Shown one piece after another: positions 42,593-50,741 of a stretch of 64,000 nt of DNA. The position numbers and the translations under genes were made by a program. A model generated the notes under the pieces. It saw nothing but the letters and a program-made list of their open reading frames with translations. It searched no databases and was not told where the DNA came from. Each line of letters starts with the position of its first letter. Position 1 is the first letter of the stretch. The stretch spans positions 496,001 to 560,000 of the forward strand of contig NZ_CANLSZ010000001.1 of NCBI RefSeq assembly GCF_947493765.1, read 5' to 3'. Source of the stretch: an uncultured Arthrobacter sp. Its GTDB lineage: Bacteria > Actinomycetota > Actinomycetes > Actinomycetales > Micrococcaceae.

Positions 42593-42634
42593 GAAAGGCG
42601 CCGCGACGGGCGGATGCCTGTCCCGGCGCCTTTC
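42593..42634 (-). terminator. hairpin between binding-protein and permease genes (system 2)
   Basis: An 11-bp perfect outer stem (42593-42603 with 42624-42634) extended, after one C-C mismatch, by seven more pairs including one G-U, with a 4-nt loop. It starts 33 bp past the binding-protein stop. Confidence 0.7.
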
Positions 42635-42666
42635 ACGAGCTGGTGGAGCTGGGTGCTACGGATTCC

Positions 42667-44466
42667 CTACTGGACGACCGACCAGTCCCAGAAGTTCCAC
42701 CAGATACCCATCTGGTTCGGCATGTACTCGACACCCGAGATGTTGTCGCTGTAGGCGTCGACACCGGGCACCTGGAACAGCGGGATACCGTACTTCGAGT
42801 CCCAGATCAGCTTGTCGATCTGCACCTGCAGGGCGTCCTGCTCGGCCTCGTCGGTGGTGACGATGAGCTCGTTCATCAGCTCGTCGGCCTCGGGGCTGGA
42901 GAAGCCGTTGAAGTTCGAGCCGCTGCCGGACTTGAAGATCTGCGGCACACCCGCCACGCCGACACCCGAGTTGATCCAGCCGAAGATGGTCGCGTCGTAG
43001 GTCCCGTTGCCCAGCGCTGCACCCCAGTCGGAGGCACCGAGCCCGCCGTCGACCACCTTGAAGCCGGCCTTCGCCGCGGACTCCGCGATGAGGGTGTAGG
43101 AGTTCAGGCGGTTCGGGTTGTCCCGGTTGTACATCAGGCGCACCTCGGGGGTCGCCCCGTCGAGCAGCTCCTTGGCGCCCTCGATGTCCACCTCGGCGTA
43201 GGCGTCCGAACCGTTGCTGCTGGCCGCCTCCTCGTAGGCCGCCTGGTCCGTGAGGAACAGCTGGGAATCCAGCGGCTCGGCGTCGGGGTTGATCTTCTTG
43301 ATGATGGTGTCGACGAGCTGCTGGCGCGGCACCGTCTTCATGAAGGCCTCGCGCACATCGGCGTCCTTGAACACACCGTCGAAGTTCAGGTCCAGGTGGT
43401 CGTAGGAGAGCTGGTTGCCCTGCTCCACCGTGATGCCGTCGAGCGCTTCGAGCTGCTCCACCGTGTCGGCCGAGGCTTGCGGGGCGATGATGTCCACCTC
43501 GCCGTTCTGCAGCGCCTGGATCTGCGCGGGGGCCTCACCGATGTAGCGCACGGTGATCTCGTCCACCTTCGGCTCCGGGCCCCACGTGTAGTCCTCGTTG
43601 CGCACCAGTGTCATCGACTGGTCCGGTGTAATGCTGGAGGCGATGAACGGCCCGTTCGACAGATACAGGCTCTCGTCCTCGGGCAGCGACTTCGTGTCGA
43701 AGCCGGCGTTCCAGAAGTCCGCGAGGTCCTGGACCTCGGGACGCTCCTCCGGGTTCTCGGGATCCCCGGCCGGTGCGGTCTGGATGAGCTCGATCAGCGC
43801 GTCCTCGTCCGCGAGGCCGCCCTTCTCCGCCACGACGTGCGCCGGAGTGGAGATGCCCGCCTCGCCCGTCATGTCGCCGAAAGCCACCATGTAGTCGGCG
43901 TAGGGCTCCGAGTAGTTCAGGGTGATGGAGCGCCCGTCCTCGCCGATCTCGGGCAGCTCGGTCAGCGCGAGGCCGCTCGTGTCACCGGCGTAGTCGAAGT
44001 AGGTGGTCCCGGAGACCGGCTCGCCGGCGTCGTCGGTCTTGGCGTCGTCGAAGTAGCCGGAGCCGATGGCCCAGGTCAGCAGCAGATCGCCGCCGTCCAC
44101 GGGTTCGCCGTCGGACCACTTCACGTCCTCGTTGACCGTGTACTTCACGCTCAGGGGATCCTCCGAGAGGACTTCCATGGTGCCGAAGTCCTCGTTCTGC
44201 ACGACCTCCAGGTCGTTGTTCACGTAGACGAACCCGGCGTGGGTCGCGTAGGCGATCTTGCCGTTGATGTCGACGTTGCCCTCGGACGTGTTCGAGTTGA
44301 ACGAGCTGAAGGCGTTCACCTCGACGACGCGTACATTTCCGCCCGTCGCCTCGCCGTCGTCTCCGCCGTCGGACGAATCCGTCCCCGTATCGGCAGCGCA
44401 GGCACTCAGTGCCAGGGCTGCTACTGCGGCAACTCCCACCGCTCTGGAAGTACGTGTGAAACGCAT
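42667..44466 (-). CDS. peptide-type ABC substrate-binding lipoprotein (system 2)
   Basis: A 599-residue family 5 solute-binding lipoprotein. The signal peptide ends LALSACAAD (lipobox LSAC, Cys about residue 23), followed by an acidic Ser/Gly linker. SBP_bac_5 blocks include VKYTVNEDVKWSDGEPVDGG and WGAALGNGTYDATIFGWINS. It is about 50 residues longer than the system 1 protein. ATG 44466 has AAGGAGG 5 nt upstream, identical in layout to system 1, suggesting that the two operons arose by duplication. Confidence 0.9.
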   Translation of the reverse strand: MRFTRTSRAVGVAAVAALALSACAADTGTDSSDGGDDGEATGGNVRVVEVNAFSSFNSNTSEGNVDINGKIAYATHAGFVYVNNDLEVVQNEDFGTMEVLSEDPLSVKYTVNEDVKWSDGEPVDGGDLLLTWAIGSGYFDDAKTDDAGEPVSGTTYFDYAGDTSGLALTELPEIGEDGRSITLNYSEPYADYMVAFGDMTGEAGISTPAHVVAEKGGLADEDALIELIQTAPAGDPENPEERPEVQDLADFWNAGFDTKSLPEDESLYLSNGPFIASSITPDQSMTLVRNEDYTWGPEPKVDEITVRYIGEAPAQIQALQNGEVDIIAPQASADTVEQLEALDGITVEQGNQLSYDHLDLNFDGVFKDADVREAFMKTVPRQQLVDTIIKKINPDAEPLDSQLFLTDQAAYEEAASSNGSDAYAEVDIEGAKELLDGATPEVRLMYNRDNPNRLNSYTLIAESAAKAGFKVVDGGLGASDWGAALGNGTYDATIFGWINSGVGVAGVPQIFKSGSGSNFNGFSSPEADELMNELIVTTDEAEQDALQVQIDKLIWDSKYGIPLFQVPGVDAYSDNISGVEYMPNQMGIWWNFWDWSVVQ

Positions 44467-44804
44467 TCCGCCTCCTTCTTCGTCGTGTGGTTCCAACGTC
44501 ACGCGGTGTTGCATGACAGCCGACGCGCAACCTCTTGGGTGACGCCACTCACATGAGCTAGAGCCTAGGTGCAGTGGACGGGCAAAGGGTAACCATCTGT
44601 GGCAGGCCCGGCCGTTGTTATCGACCTGTGACCAAATGGGGGTAACGCACGGCACGGATCGAGCAGACGCAGCACGCGGCGAAGGGGGCTTGATCGGTCG
44701 GGCGCACCGGTGTTTTGCTTGGTCAGTCCCGCACGCCCGCGCGGGTGGGTGCCGCCCCTCCCCGCGGGCGGCAGGGTAGGGGCAGGAACAGGACGTGGAA
44801 GCGC
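44467..44804. other. 338-bp divergent region upstream of peptide system 2
   Basis: It holds the promoter(s) of the system 2 operon (leftward) and of a small hypothetical gene (rightward). I see no convincing -35/-10 pair and no RNA gene. The motif gggtaac occurs twice on the plus strand (about 44587 and 44639) and might be a regulator site. Confidence 0.5.
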
Positions 44805-45119
44805 ATGGCGTGGCTCTTCGTGGATCAGCACGCTGCCGTCTGGGACGACGACGCCGATGTGCAGGCTGCGATCGGGGCGATCAAGGCACGCCTCGACCAG
44901 CATGCGGAGGTGCACCTGTCCATCCAGAGCAGGGGCCTCAAGGGGCCGGTGTTCGTGATCACGCGGCAGACGCAGCTGAGCTCCCCGGAACTGAGCAATC
45001 GCTTCAACGCCGATCTGTTCGCCGAACTGACCACGCCCAGCGCGCGCAACAGTCCCACCATCCACTGGTTCTCGGACGGGCGCGGCTTCGTGTCGGAGAC
45101 GACCAGCCGCCTGTGGTGA
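44805..45119 (+). CDS. hypothetical protein
   Basis: A 104-residue soluble protein beginning MAWLFVDQHAAVWDDDADVQ. It has an alternating alpha/beta look with no Cys and no motif I recognise. ATG 44805 was chosen because upstream codons are Arg/Gly/Pro-rich; the ribosome site (GGAAG) is weak. It is convergent with the VKOR gene, 13 bp away. Confidence 0.55.
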   Translation: MAWLFVDQHAAVWDDDADVQAAIGAIKARLDQHAEVHLSIQSRGLKGPVFVITRQTQLSSPELSNRFNADLFAELTTPSARNSPTIHWFSDGRGFVSETTSRLW

Positions 45120-45132
45120 ACGCTTCTCCCGG

Positions 45133-45771
45133 CTATCCGGTGAAGACGTGGAGGAACCGGAAGAACACCGAGGCTCCGACGAAGATGTAGCTCACCGCGA
45201 TGAGGGGCCCCGCCCACGCCGCGACCCAGCGGGTGAGAGCGCGTGGTGCGGGAATGACGCCGTGGACCAGATTCCTGACGGTGGTGAGGATGAAGAGCGG
45301 GATCATGGCGGCCCAGACGACCATGCAGTACAGGCAGAGGATGTAGATCTCGAACAGGGCCTGGCTCCACAACCATGCGGTGAAGACCGATCCGAGGGTC
45401 ACACCCAGCTGGAGGCCCAGCCAGTACCAGTCCGCCAGGCGCGCTCCGGCGAGGAGCACGACGCCGGTGGTGATGACGATACCGAAGCCCACGAGACCGA
45501 TGAACGGGTTCGGGAAGCCGAACAGCTCGGACTGCCAGGTCTCCATGACCCGGCCGCAGGACACCCAGGGGTTGATGTCGCAGCTGGTCACGTGATCCGG
45601 GTTCCGAAAGAGCTCGAGCTTCTCCAGGATGAGGATGCCGGCGGCCAGCCACCCGACGAGGCCCGTGCCCACGAGCAGGACCCCGAAGGGGACACGGCGG
45701 GACAGGACGGGCAGGGACTCCTCGCCGGCCCGGCCGTCCCCCGGTGGTGCGTCCTGGGTGGTGTTCGTCAT
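45133..45771 (-). CDS. vitamin K epoxide reductase (VKOR) family protein
   Basis: A 212-residue integral membrane quinone-linked oxidoreductase with about five helices. The active-site CxxC is CLYC (about residue 147), and the loop pair is in TSCDINPWVSCGRV (about 65 and 72). It should reoxidise a DsbA-like partner and pass electrons to membrane quinone, driving disulfide formation outside the membrane. The presumed partner is encoded just upstream on the same strand (45860-46537). I chose ATG 45771 (MTNTTQDAPPGD), with GGAAGG upstream. Confidence 0.92.
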   Translation of the reverse strand: MTNTTQDAPPGDGRAGEESLPVLSRRVPFGVLLVGTGLVGWLAAGILILEKLELFRNPDHVTSCDINPWVSCGRVMETWQSELFGFPNPFIGLVGFGIVITTGVVLLAGARLADWYWLGLQLGVTLGSVFTAWLWSQALFEIYILCLYCMVVWAAMIPLFILTTVRNLVHGVIPAPRALTRWVAAWAGPLIAVSYIFVGASVFFRFLHVFTG

Positions 45772-45859
45772 CTGTCGCCCTTCCGCCGTGCCTTCAACTA
45801 CCACGCCTCCGACTGCCGTATCTCCTCCCGCCGTCGCCCCGGATCTCCGGGCGACGGCG

Positions 45860-46537
45860 TCAGTCGGCGATGGCGGTCTCGATCAGGCTGCGGAACTCCG
45901 CCTGGCTGGAGGGCTGGATCTTCCGCCCCTCGAGGAAGAACGTGGGGGTCCCCTCGACGTCCAGGGCGAGTCCGTCCGCCTTGTCCCTGTTGACACGCTC
46001 CAAGGTGGCCGGATCCGCGACCGCCGCGTCGTAGGCGTCCATGTCGAGATCGAGCGAGAGCGCGTACTCACGGAAGGTATCGGCCCGGGAGTCGGGGGTG
46101 TGCGCCCACTCGGGCTGCTTCTCGTACATCAGGGAGTGCATCTCGTCGAACCTGCCCTGCTGCGCCGCTGCCTCGACGGCGAGCGCCGACGTCTCGGAGT
46201 TGGGATGCCCCGGCAGGGGGAAGTACCGGGCCACCACGGTGAGATTCTCACCGTACTCGGCCGTGAGGTCCTCGACGAGCGGATACGCCTCGAGGCAGAT
46301 CTCGCACTCGAAGTCGAGGAACTCCACGAGGACGGCCTTCTCCTCGGGGGCCTGGGACAACCGGTGGCTGTCCTGGCGCACCACCGGCGTCCGCGCTGCC
46401 GCCGGGTCCGCAGCCTCTGGTTCGTCCGAGCCGAGATTGCTGAGGATGATCACCACACCCGCGATCAGGGCGGCAGCGAGGAGCAGACCGATCGCTATGC
46501 GGTTCGGCAGGCTCAGGCCTTTGGCGGGGGTGGACAC
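45860..46537 (-). CDS. membrane-anchored DsbA-like thiol oxidoreductase
   Basis: A 225-residue protein. An N-terminal membrane helix (about residues 14-34) is followed by an external thioredoxin-fold domain of the DsbA_2/Thioredoxin_4 type. The active site is FECEIC (CxxC about 79-82), and the cis-Pro loop is VEGTPTFFLEG (about 197). It probably introduces disulfides into exported proteins and is recycled by the adjacent VKOR protein. Confidence 0.9.
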   Translation of the reverse strand: MSTPAKGLSLPNRIAIGLLLAAALIAGVVIILSNLGSDEPEAADPAAARTPVVRQDSHRLSQAPEEKAVLVEFLDFECEICLEAYPLVEDLTAEYGENLTVVARYFPLPGHPNSETSALAVEAAAQQGRFDEMHSLMYEKQPEWAHTPDSRADTFREYALSLDLDMDAYDAAVADPATLERVNRDKADGLALDVEGTPTFFLEGRKIQPSSQAEFRSLIETAIAD

Positions 46538-46615
46538 GGGTGGATCTCCTCTGGGTCGCGGCGATCGTGCGCCGTACGGGTCGGATGGCGTGCTTCGAGC
46601 CGTGCTCGACGTCGG

Positions 46616-47362
46616 TCAGTGGTCCTGGCAGCAGGCGCAGGGTGCGCTGCCGGTGCAGCACGCATCCGGCGCGGATGCTTTGCTGCCGTCCGCCTGTCCA
46701 ACGGGCGCGGGAGCAGCGAAGTTTCCGGGGGCGGGAGCGCAGCAGGCGTCCCCCCGCCACGCATCCCTGCCCTCCTTCACGGCCACGGCGGCAATGACCA
46801 GGGCCGCGAGCGGATCCGCCCAGGACCAGCCGAACAGACTGTTGAGCAGGAGCCCGCCCAGTAGCACGCCGGAGAGATACGTGCACAGGAGGGTCTGCTT
46901 GGAATCGGCGACGGCGGATCGGGAGCCGAGTTCGCGGCCGGCCCTGCGCTGGGCCCAGGAGAGGAACGGCATCACCATCAGGCTGACGGCGGCCAGGACG
47001 ATCCCCACGGGGGAGTGCTGGGGCTCGGCAGCCCCGAGGAGCGCGCGCACGGCGTCGAGGGTCACGAACGCGGCGAGGCCGAAGAACGAGAAGGCGATCA
47101 GCCGGAGGGCCGTCCGTTCCCGCGCCTCCGGGTCGCGGCCCGCGAACTGCCACGCCACCGCTGCCGCGGAGAGGACCTCCACGATCGAGTCCAGCCCGAA
47201 GCCGACGAGTGCGCTGGAGGAGGCGATGGTGCCGGCGCTGATCGCGACGACGGCCTCGATGACGTTGTAGGTGATGGTCGCCGCGACGAAGAGGCGGATG
47301 CGTCGGGTCAGCACTGTGCGCCGCTCGAGGGTCGGTGTCGCCTTCGCGAGGGTGGATGCCAT
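46616..47362 (-). CDS. CDF-like cation efflux protein with Cys-rich tail
   Basis: A 248-residue membrane protein with about six helices of the cation diffusion facilitator fold. Likely metal-site residues are in VGFGLDSIVE and SAVADSKQT, where CDF proteins have HxxxD/DxxxD pairs. It lacks the usual cytoplasmic C-terminal domain and ends instead in a tail with two Cys clusters (GDACCAPAP and DACCTGSAPCACCQDH), suited to soft metals. The ATG overlaps the stop of the CmtR-like gene (TGATG), so it is co-translated with the sensor. Probable substrates are Cd, Pb or Zn. Confidence 0.85.
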   Translation of the reverse strand: MASTLAKATPTLERRTVLTRRIRLFVAATITYNVIEAVVAISAGTIASSSALVGFGLDSIVEVLSAAAVAWQFAGRDPEARERTALRLIAFSFFGLAAFVTLDAVRALLGAAEPQHSPVGIVLAAVSLMVMPFLSWAQRRAGRELGSRSAVADSKQTLLCTYLSGVLLGGLLLNSLFGWSWADPLAALVIAAVAVKEGRDAWRGDACCAPAPGNFAAPAPVGQADGSKASAPDACCTGSAPCACCQDH

Positions 47363-47703
47363 CAGCAGCAGGCCCTTCCGGCATCATGGGCGTCGGCGGG
47401 ACAGTCACAGTCAGGGCCCACCACGGCCACGACGTCGAGCAGGGCTGTCAGGGCCTCCCCCAGCTTCCGGTCCGCCAGTTCGTAGCGGACCCGGCGCCCC
47501 TCGGGCACGGCCACCACGAGCCCGCATCCGCGCAGGCAACTCAGGTGGTTCGACAGACTCTGGCGACTCACGCCGGCCAACTCGGCGAGATCGCTCGGGT
47601 ACGACGGTGCGTCCCGCAGGGCCAGCAGTACCCGCGAGCGGGTCGGGTCCGAGAGGGCGTATCCGAAGCGGGCGAGGACCGACGACGACGCAAGGGTTTC
47701 CAC
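47362..47703 (-). CDS. ArsR/SmtB metal-sensing repressor, CmtR-like
   Basis: A 113-residue winged-helix repressor. The recognition region LSNHLSCLRGCGLVVAVPEG closely matches M. tuberculosis CmtR, whose two Cys in SCLRGC with a C-terminal Cys bind Cd/Pb. Here the C-terminus offers several Cys (DCDCP and ACC). I chose GTG 47703 (METLASSSVLARFG): a TACCAT box is exactly 6 nt upstream, and an inverted repeat covers it. The alternative ATG 47718 would lie inside that operator. It is first in an operon with the efflux gene. Confidence 0.88.
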   Translation of the reverse strand: METLASSSVLARFGYALSDPTRSRVLLALRDAPSYPSDLAELAGVSRQSLSNHLSCLRGCGLVVAVPEGRRVRYELADRKLGEALTALLDVVAVVGPDCDCPADAHDAGRACC

Positions 47704-47709
47704 GCCCCA

Positions 47710-47731
47710 ATGGTACATCCGTTTCTGTACC
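47710..47731 (-). promoter_or_regulatory. operator and -10 box of the metal-sensor operon
   Basis: -10 TACCAT (47710-47715) lies 6 nt before GTG 47703. The inverted repeat GGTACA-N8-TGTACC (47712-47731) overlaps it, a position suited to a repressor that blocks RNA polymerase and lets go when metal binds. Confidence 0.55.
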
Positions 47732-47861
47732 GCGCGGTGGCTCTTCTCGGGACCCGTCGGCCCGCCTAGTGTGGAGAGCGCACGTCACCAGCTCCGCTCA
47801 TCGCATACCGCCTCGATCACGGAGGCAGCCGATGGGTCCCGGCTTCCGAGGAAGGACAGCG

Positions 47862-48575
47862 ATGAAGGCTTCCAGCAGGTATGAGGACCGGCGCACTCGT
47901 GGACAAAAGCGCGTCACATCAACCATCTCTGTCCTGGCCCTCGGCCTTGCCCTCGGCTTGTCCGCGTGCAGTGCCGACGACAGCGCTGACGCACCCGTGA
48001 CGGAGAACGCCGGAGCACCCGTCACCGATGCCGCAGCCGAGGCGACCGCGGACGACGCCGCGGTCCTCGCGCGGGCCGCTCTCGCCGACGTCGACGGCCA
48101 ACCACGGGGCGAGGTGGCGTTCACGGAGGCCGACGGTTCTGTCGTGGTATCCGTGTCGGCCGAGGGACTGGAGCCCGGGTTCTACGGTCTGCATGTCCAC
48201 GAGATCGGCGAGTGTGCGGCCGACAGTGCGGCCCCTGACGACCCCAGTGACACCGGAGCCTTCAAGTCCTCTGGCGGCCACATTCCCGGGGACAGCGCCG
48301 ATCATCCTGAGCACGCGGGCGACCTTCCCCCGCTGCTGGTGGGTCAGGACGGTACGGCAACCATGACCGTGGCCACGGATCGACTCGATGAGTCCGTGCT
48401 GATGGATGCGGACGGCGCGGCGGTGATGATCCACTCCGAGCCCGACAACTTCGCCAACATCCCGGAGCGGTATGCCGCCGACGGTCCCGACGACGACACC
48501 ACTAGCGCCGGCGACGCCGGCGACCGCCTTGCCTGCGGCGTCGTGGAAGGCTCCGTCCCGCCGACCGACGGCTAG
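47862..48575 (+). CDS. sodC: Cu/Zn superoxide dismutase lipoprotein
   Basis: A 237-residue exported enzyme that converts superoxide to peroxide and oxygen. The signal peptide ends LGLSAC (Cys about residue 37), so it is lipid-anchored outside the membrane. Metal ligands are visible: GFYGLHVHEIGEC (copper His pair), GGHIPGDSADHPEHAGDLP (zinc His and Asp) and AVMIHSEPDNF (copper His). Two Cys (GEC and LACGV) fit the family disulfide. ATG 47862 has GAAGGA 6-7 nt upstream. Nearby VKOR/DsbA genes could form that disulfide. Confidence 0.92.
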   Translation: MKASSRYEDRRTRGQKRVTSTISVLALGLALGLSACSADDSADAPVTENAGAPVTDAAAEATADDAAVLARAALADVDGQPRGEVAFTEADGSVVVSVSAEGLEPGFYGLHVHEIGECAADSAAPDDPSDTGAFKSSGGHIPGDSADHPEHAGDLPPLLVGQDGTATMTVATDRLDESVLMDADGAAVMIHSEPDNFANIPERYAADGPDDDTTSAGDAGDRLACGVVEGSVPPTDG

Positions 48576-48835
48576 GAGATCCCCTCGGCGACGCCCTTCC
48601 CGCGGTCGGCCCTGATGTCGACACCGGAGGGTGCTGCGCCGGGCGAGGTGAAGTGGACGCCGTCGGACCTGTCCCCGCTCGCGTGGATCCCGCCGGCCAC
48701 GTCCCACAGGCCCACGCTGTCCGCGAGTTCGACGGAGACGACGTCGTCGCCCTGGGTGGCGATGGCACCGCCAACGCGTATCTCGTCCACGGCGCCACCG
48801 GACTTGATGCTCAGCGCAACGGCCTTGAGGGTCAT
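48572..48835 (-). pseudogene. 3' fragment of a beta-helix-like protein gene, after the 20-bp duplication
   Basis: An 87-residue ORF that begins MTLKAVALSIKSGGAVDEIR inside the second copy of a 20-bp tandem duplication. Removing one copy fuses it in frame to the upstream 363-residue ORF, so it is the displaced C-terminus of that protein. The first ORF ends in ATGA, sharing its last bases with this ATG, so coupled translation of a separate fragment is possible. Its stop overlaps the sodC stop on the other strand (CTAG, 48572-48575). Confidence 0.75.
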
Positions 48836-48855
48836 GCAACGGCCTTGAGGGTCAT
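48816..48855. repeat. perfect 20-bp tandem duplication causing a frameshift
   Basis: gcaacggccttgagggtcat occurs at 48816-48835 and again at 48836-48855 without a mismatch. Because 20 is not a multiple of three, the second copy shifts the frame of the minus-strand gene and creates a TGA stop at 48832-48834. Confidence 0.95.
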
Positions 48856-49923
48856 CTGGACGCCCTTGACCAGGCTCGTCCCCTCGCCGCCCTGGGTCGT
48901 CAGGTCCTTCCTGATGGTCAGCCGCGGCAGCGGACGGGACAGTTGCACGCCGATCGACCCGTCCGCGTAGGTCTCGATGGACTCGAAGATCGCCTCCTCG
49001 AGGGAGCCGTCGTAGAGGTTGAATCCGCGAGCGCCTTTGCCGTGGGTCCGGACCGGAGCCTTGATCTCCAGTGTCCCGATGTCGCTGAAGTTGACGAAGC
49101 CGATGCCGCTGGGGCCGTGGGAGGTGATCTGCTGCTCGGCCGTCCAGGAACGCACATCACCCCAGTTGTCGAGCACCATGTCGTTCTGGCCGAGCGTCGT
49201 CACGGGTCCGTGATTCGTCACCTGGTCGACGATGGCCCCACTGATGACGAAGACCCCGCCGCTGATCAGATCCGCTGCACCGGCGGCGATACCGCCGTCG
49301 GTGTAGACCTCCCCCGTGGTGAGCTTCGTCATCCTCAGGGTGCCGCCTGAGGCCTTGCCGTCGTCCGTCCCGTGCCCGCCGACGAAGACGCCGCTGCCGC
49401 GTACCGGGCTCTCCTCGGAGCCCACGGTCACATTCGTGATCTCGGCCGTGAGCTCGACGTCGGCGTCGGGCTGGCGGTTCCAGACCGTCAGACCGCCCTG
49501 CATCGCTTCGACGCCGAAGCCGCGCGGGCGATCGGTGCGGCCGCGGACGTCCGCCGCTGTGACGGTCAGCGCATCGATGGCGATGTGGCCGGAGCGGACG
49601 GCCTCCGTGGCGACGATCGCGACCTGCCCCACCGTGGTCACGTTGCGCAGGGTGAGCGTGCCCCAGTCGGACCGGGTGACGTCGGCATAGACGGCGATCT
49701 CGTGTTCGGGCACGGCGATCTCGATGTCCTCGAGCGTGTTGTCCTGCGTGAGCAGGACGCCCTTGGACCCGAATTCGAGGCGGCCGCCGTGCAGCCAGGC
49801 GCCGGCGGGAAGCACGACGCGCGGGATGCCGGAGATGGTGCCGGAGACCTCGATGTCCTGTGCGCCGTCCGTGAGCGCGTCCTGCAGCTCTTCCGCGGTG
49901 CTGACTGTGTGCGACTGGACCAT
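48832..49923 (-). pseudogene. beta-helix-like protein of unknown function, truncated by the duplication
   Basis: 363 residues starting MVQSHTVSTAEELQDALTDG. The sequence is a series of short beta-rich units with Gly/Asn turns (for example GIPRVVLPAGAWLHGGRLEF and TLEDIEIAVPEHEIAV), suggesting a right-handed beta-helix (pectin-lyase-like) fold. There is no signal peptide and no catalytic motif that I recognise. It ends early at the 20-bp duplication; the ancestral protein would have been about 443 residues. ATG 49923 has AAAGG about 9 nt upstream. The two-ORF state may be recent or phase-variable, or a sequencing artefact. Confidence 0.75.
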
Positions 49924-50192
49924 GGTGACGACCTTTCGGTGAAGTGTCGGATCTGATGTTGCCGTGCTGTTCGCTTGCCGTGGCTGGCTGACGACCGCTG
50001 GCGGAAGCCGGTACTGGGCTTCAACAATTGGGCGCCAGAATTCTTCCATCCTCCGCGGTGGGACATCGACGGCGCTACAGGTGTCGGTGCTGCCTGGACC
50101 GCGACCATCCTGTGGCACTCGGCCTCGGCAGAAGTTAGAGCTGACCCCGTCGATCCGCCCGATGACCGCCGCCTCCGCCGAGACCGCAGAAA

Positions 50193-50741
50193 CTACCGAC
50201 CCGGAGGGGTGGGGGCGGCAATGTCTGCGGATTCGACCCGGCAGGTCCAGCGTTGCGTCGCGCCGCCGTCGGATGGATGGTCCTCGCCTGCACTCCAGCG
50301 ATCGAGGATCAGCTCGTCGATCGATTCGAGCTGGAAGAAACGACGCTCATGCACCTCGTCCTTGGAAGGCCACGCGTCGTACCGTTCGACGCCGAGGTCA
50401 CGCACGACGCGCGTCCGACGACCCGTCTCCTCGAGGACCTCACGCACCACTGCTTCGGCGGGCGACTCCTCCGGCTCCGCTTCACCATGATCAGAACGCC
50501 GGTTTGCCTCACCCCGCAGGTCTGTCTCCTCGAGGGGAAGGAAGCCCCATTTCTCGTAGAAGTGCCGGGTCCGCGCATATCCTTCATCCGGATGGGATGG
50601 TCCCAAAGTCTTCACCTCCGGGAGCTTCACCCCGCGACCTATCGCATCCGCCTCGATCGCAGTGAGCATTGCGCTGCCAACACCCGAGCCGTGCACGGCC
50701 CGATCGACGACGATGAGATGGATCTCGACGACGTGCGGCAA
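50193..50741 (-). pseudogene. chimeric remnant: GNAT acetyltransferase end fused to Nudix hydrolase end
   Basis: A 182-residue open frame with no proper start (only TTG). Residues about 1-80 match the second half of a GNAT acetyltransferase: EIHLIVVDRAVHGSGVGSAM (the acetyl-CoA loop region) and GYARTRHFYEKWGFLPLEE. The first half of the domain is missing. From about residue 88 it becomes a Nudix hydrolase: a full Nudix box G-x5-E-x7-REVLEETG (about 88-111) and following strands, without the N-terminal strands. Neither domain is complete, so I call it a decayed fusion, although a hybrid product cannot be excluded. Confidence 0.6.

Noticed and set aside
44467-44804. Prophage or integrative element boundary at the start of the accessory-looking stretch
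   Set aside because: No integrase, no tRNA gene, and no flanking direct repeats that I could find; accessory character is judged only from gene content.
47816-47861. Possible RNA leader or riboswitch before sodC
   Set aside because: Only a short leader with an ordinary ribosome site (GAAGGA); no conserved fold visible.
49964-50665. Plus-strand frames opposite the GNAT/Nudix remnant
   Set aside because: No ribosome site or domain; the minus strand shows recognisable GNAT and Nudix motifs.
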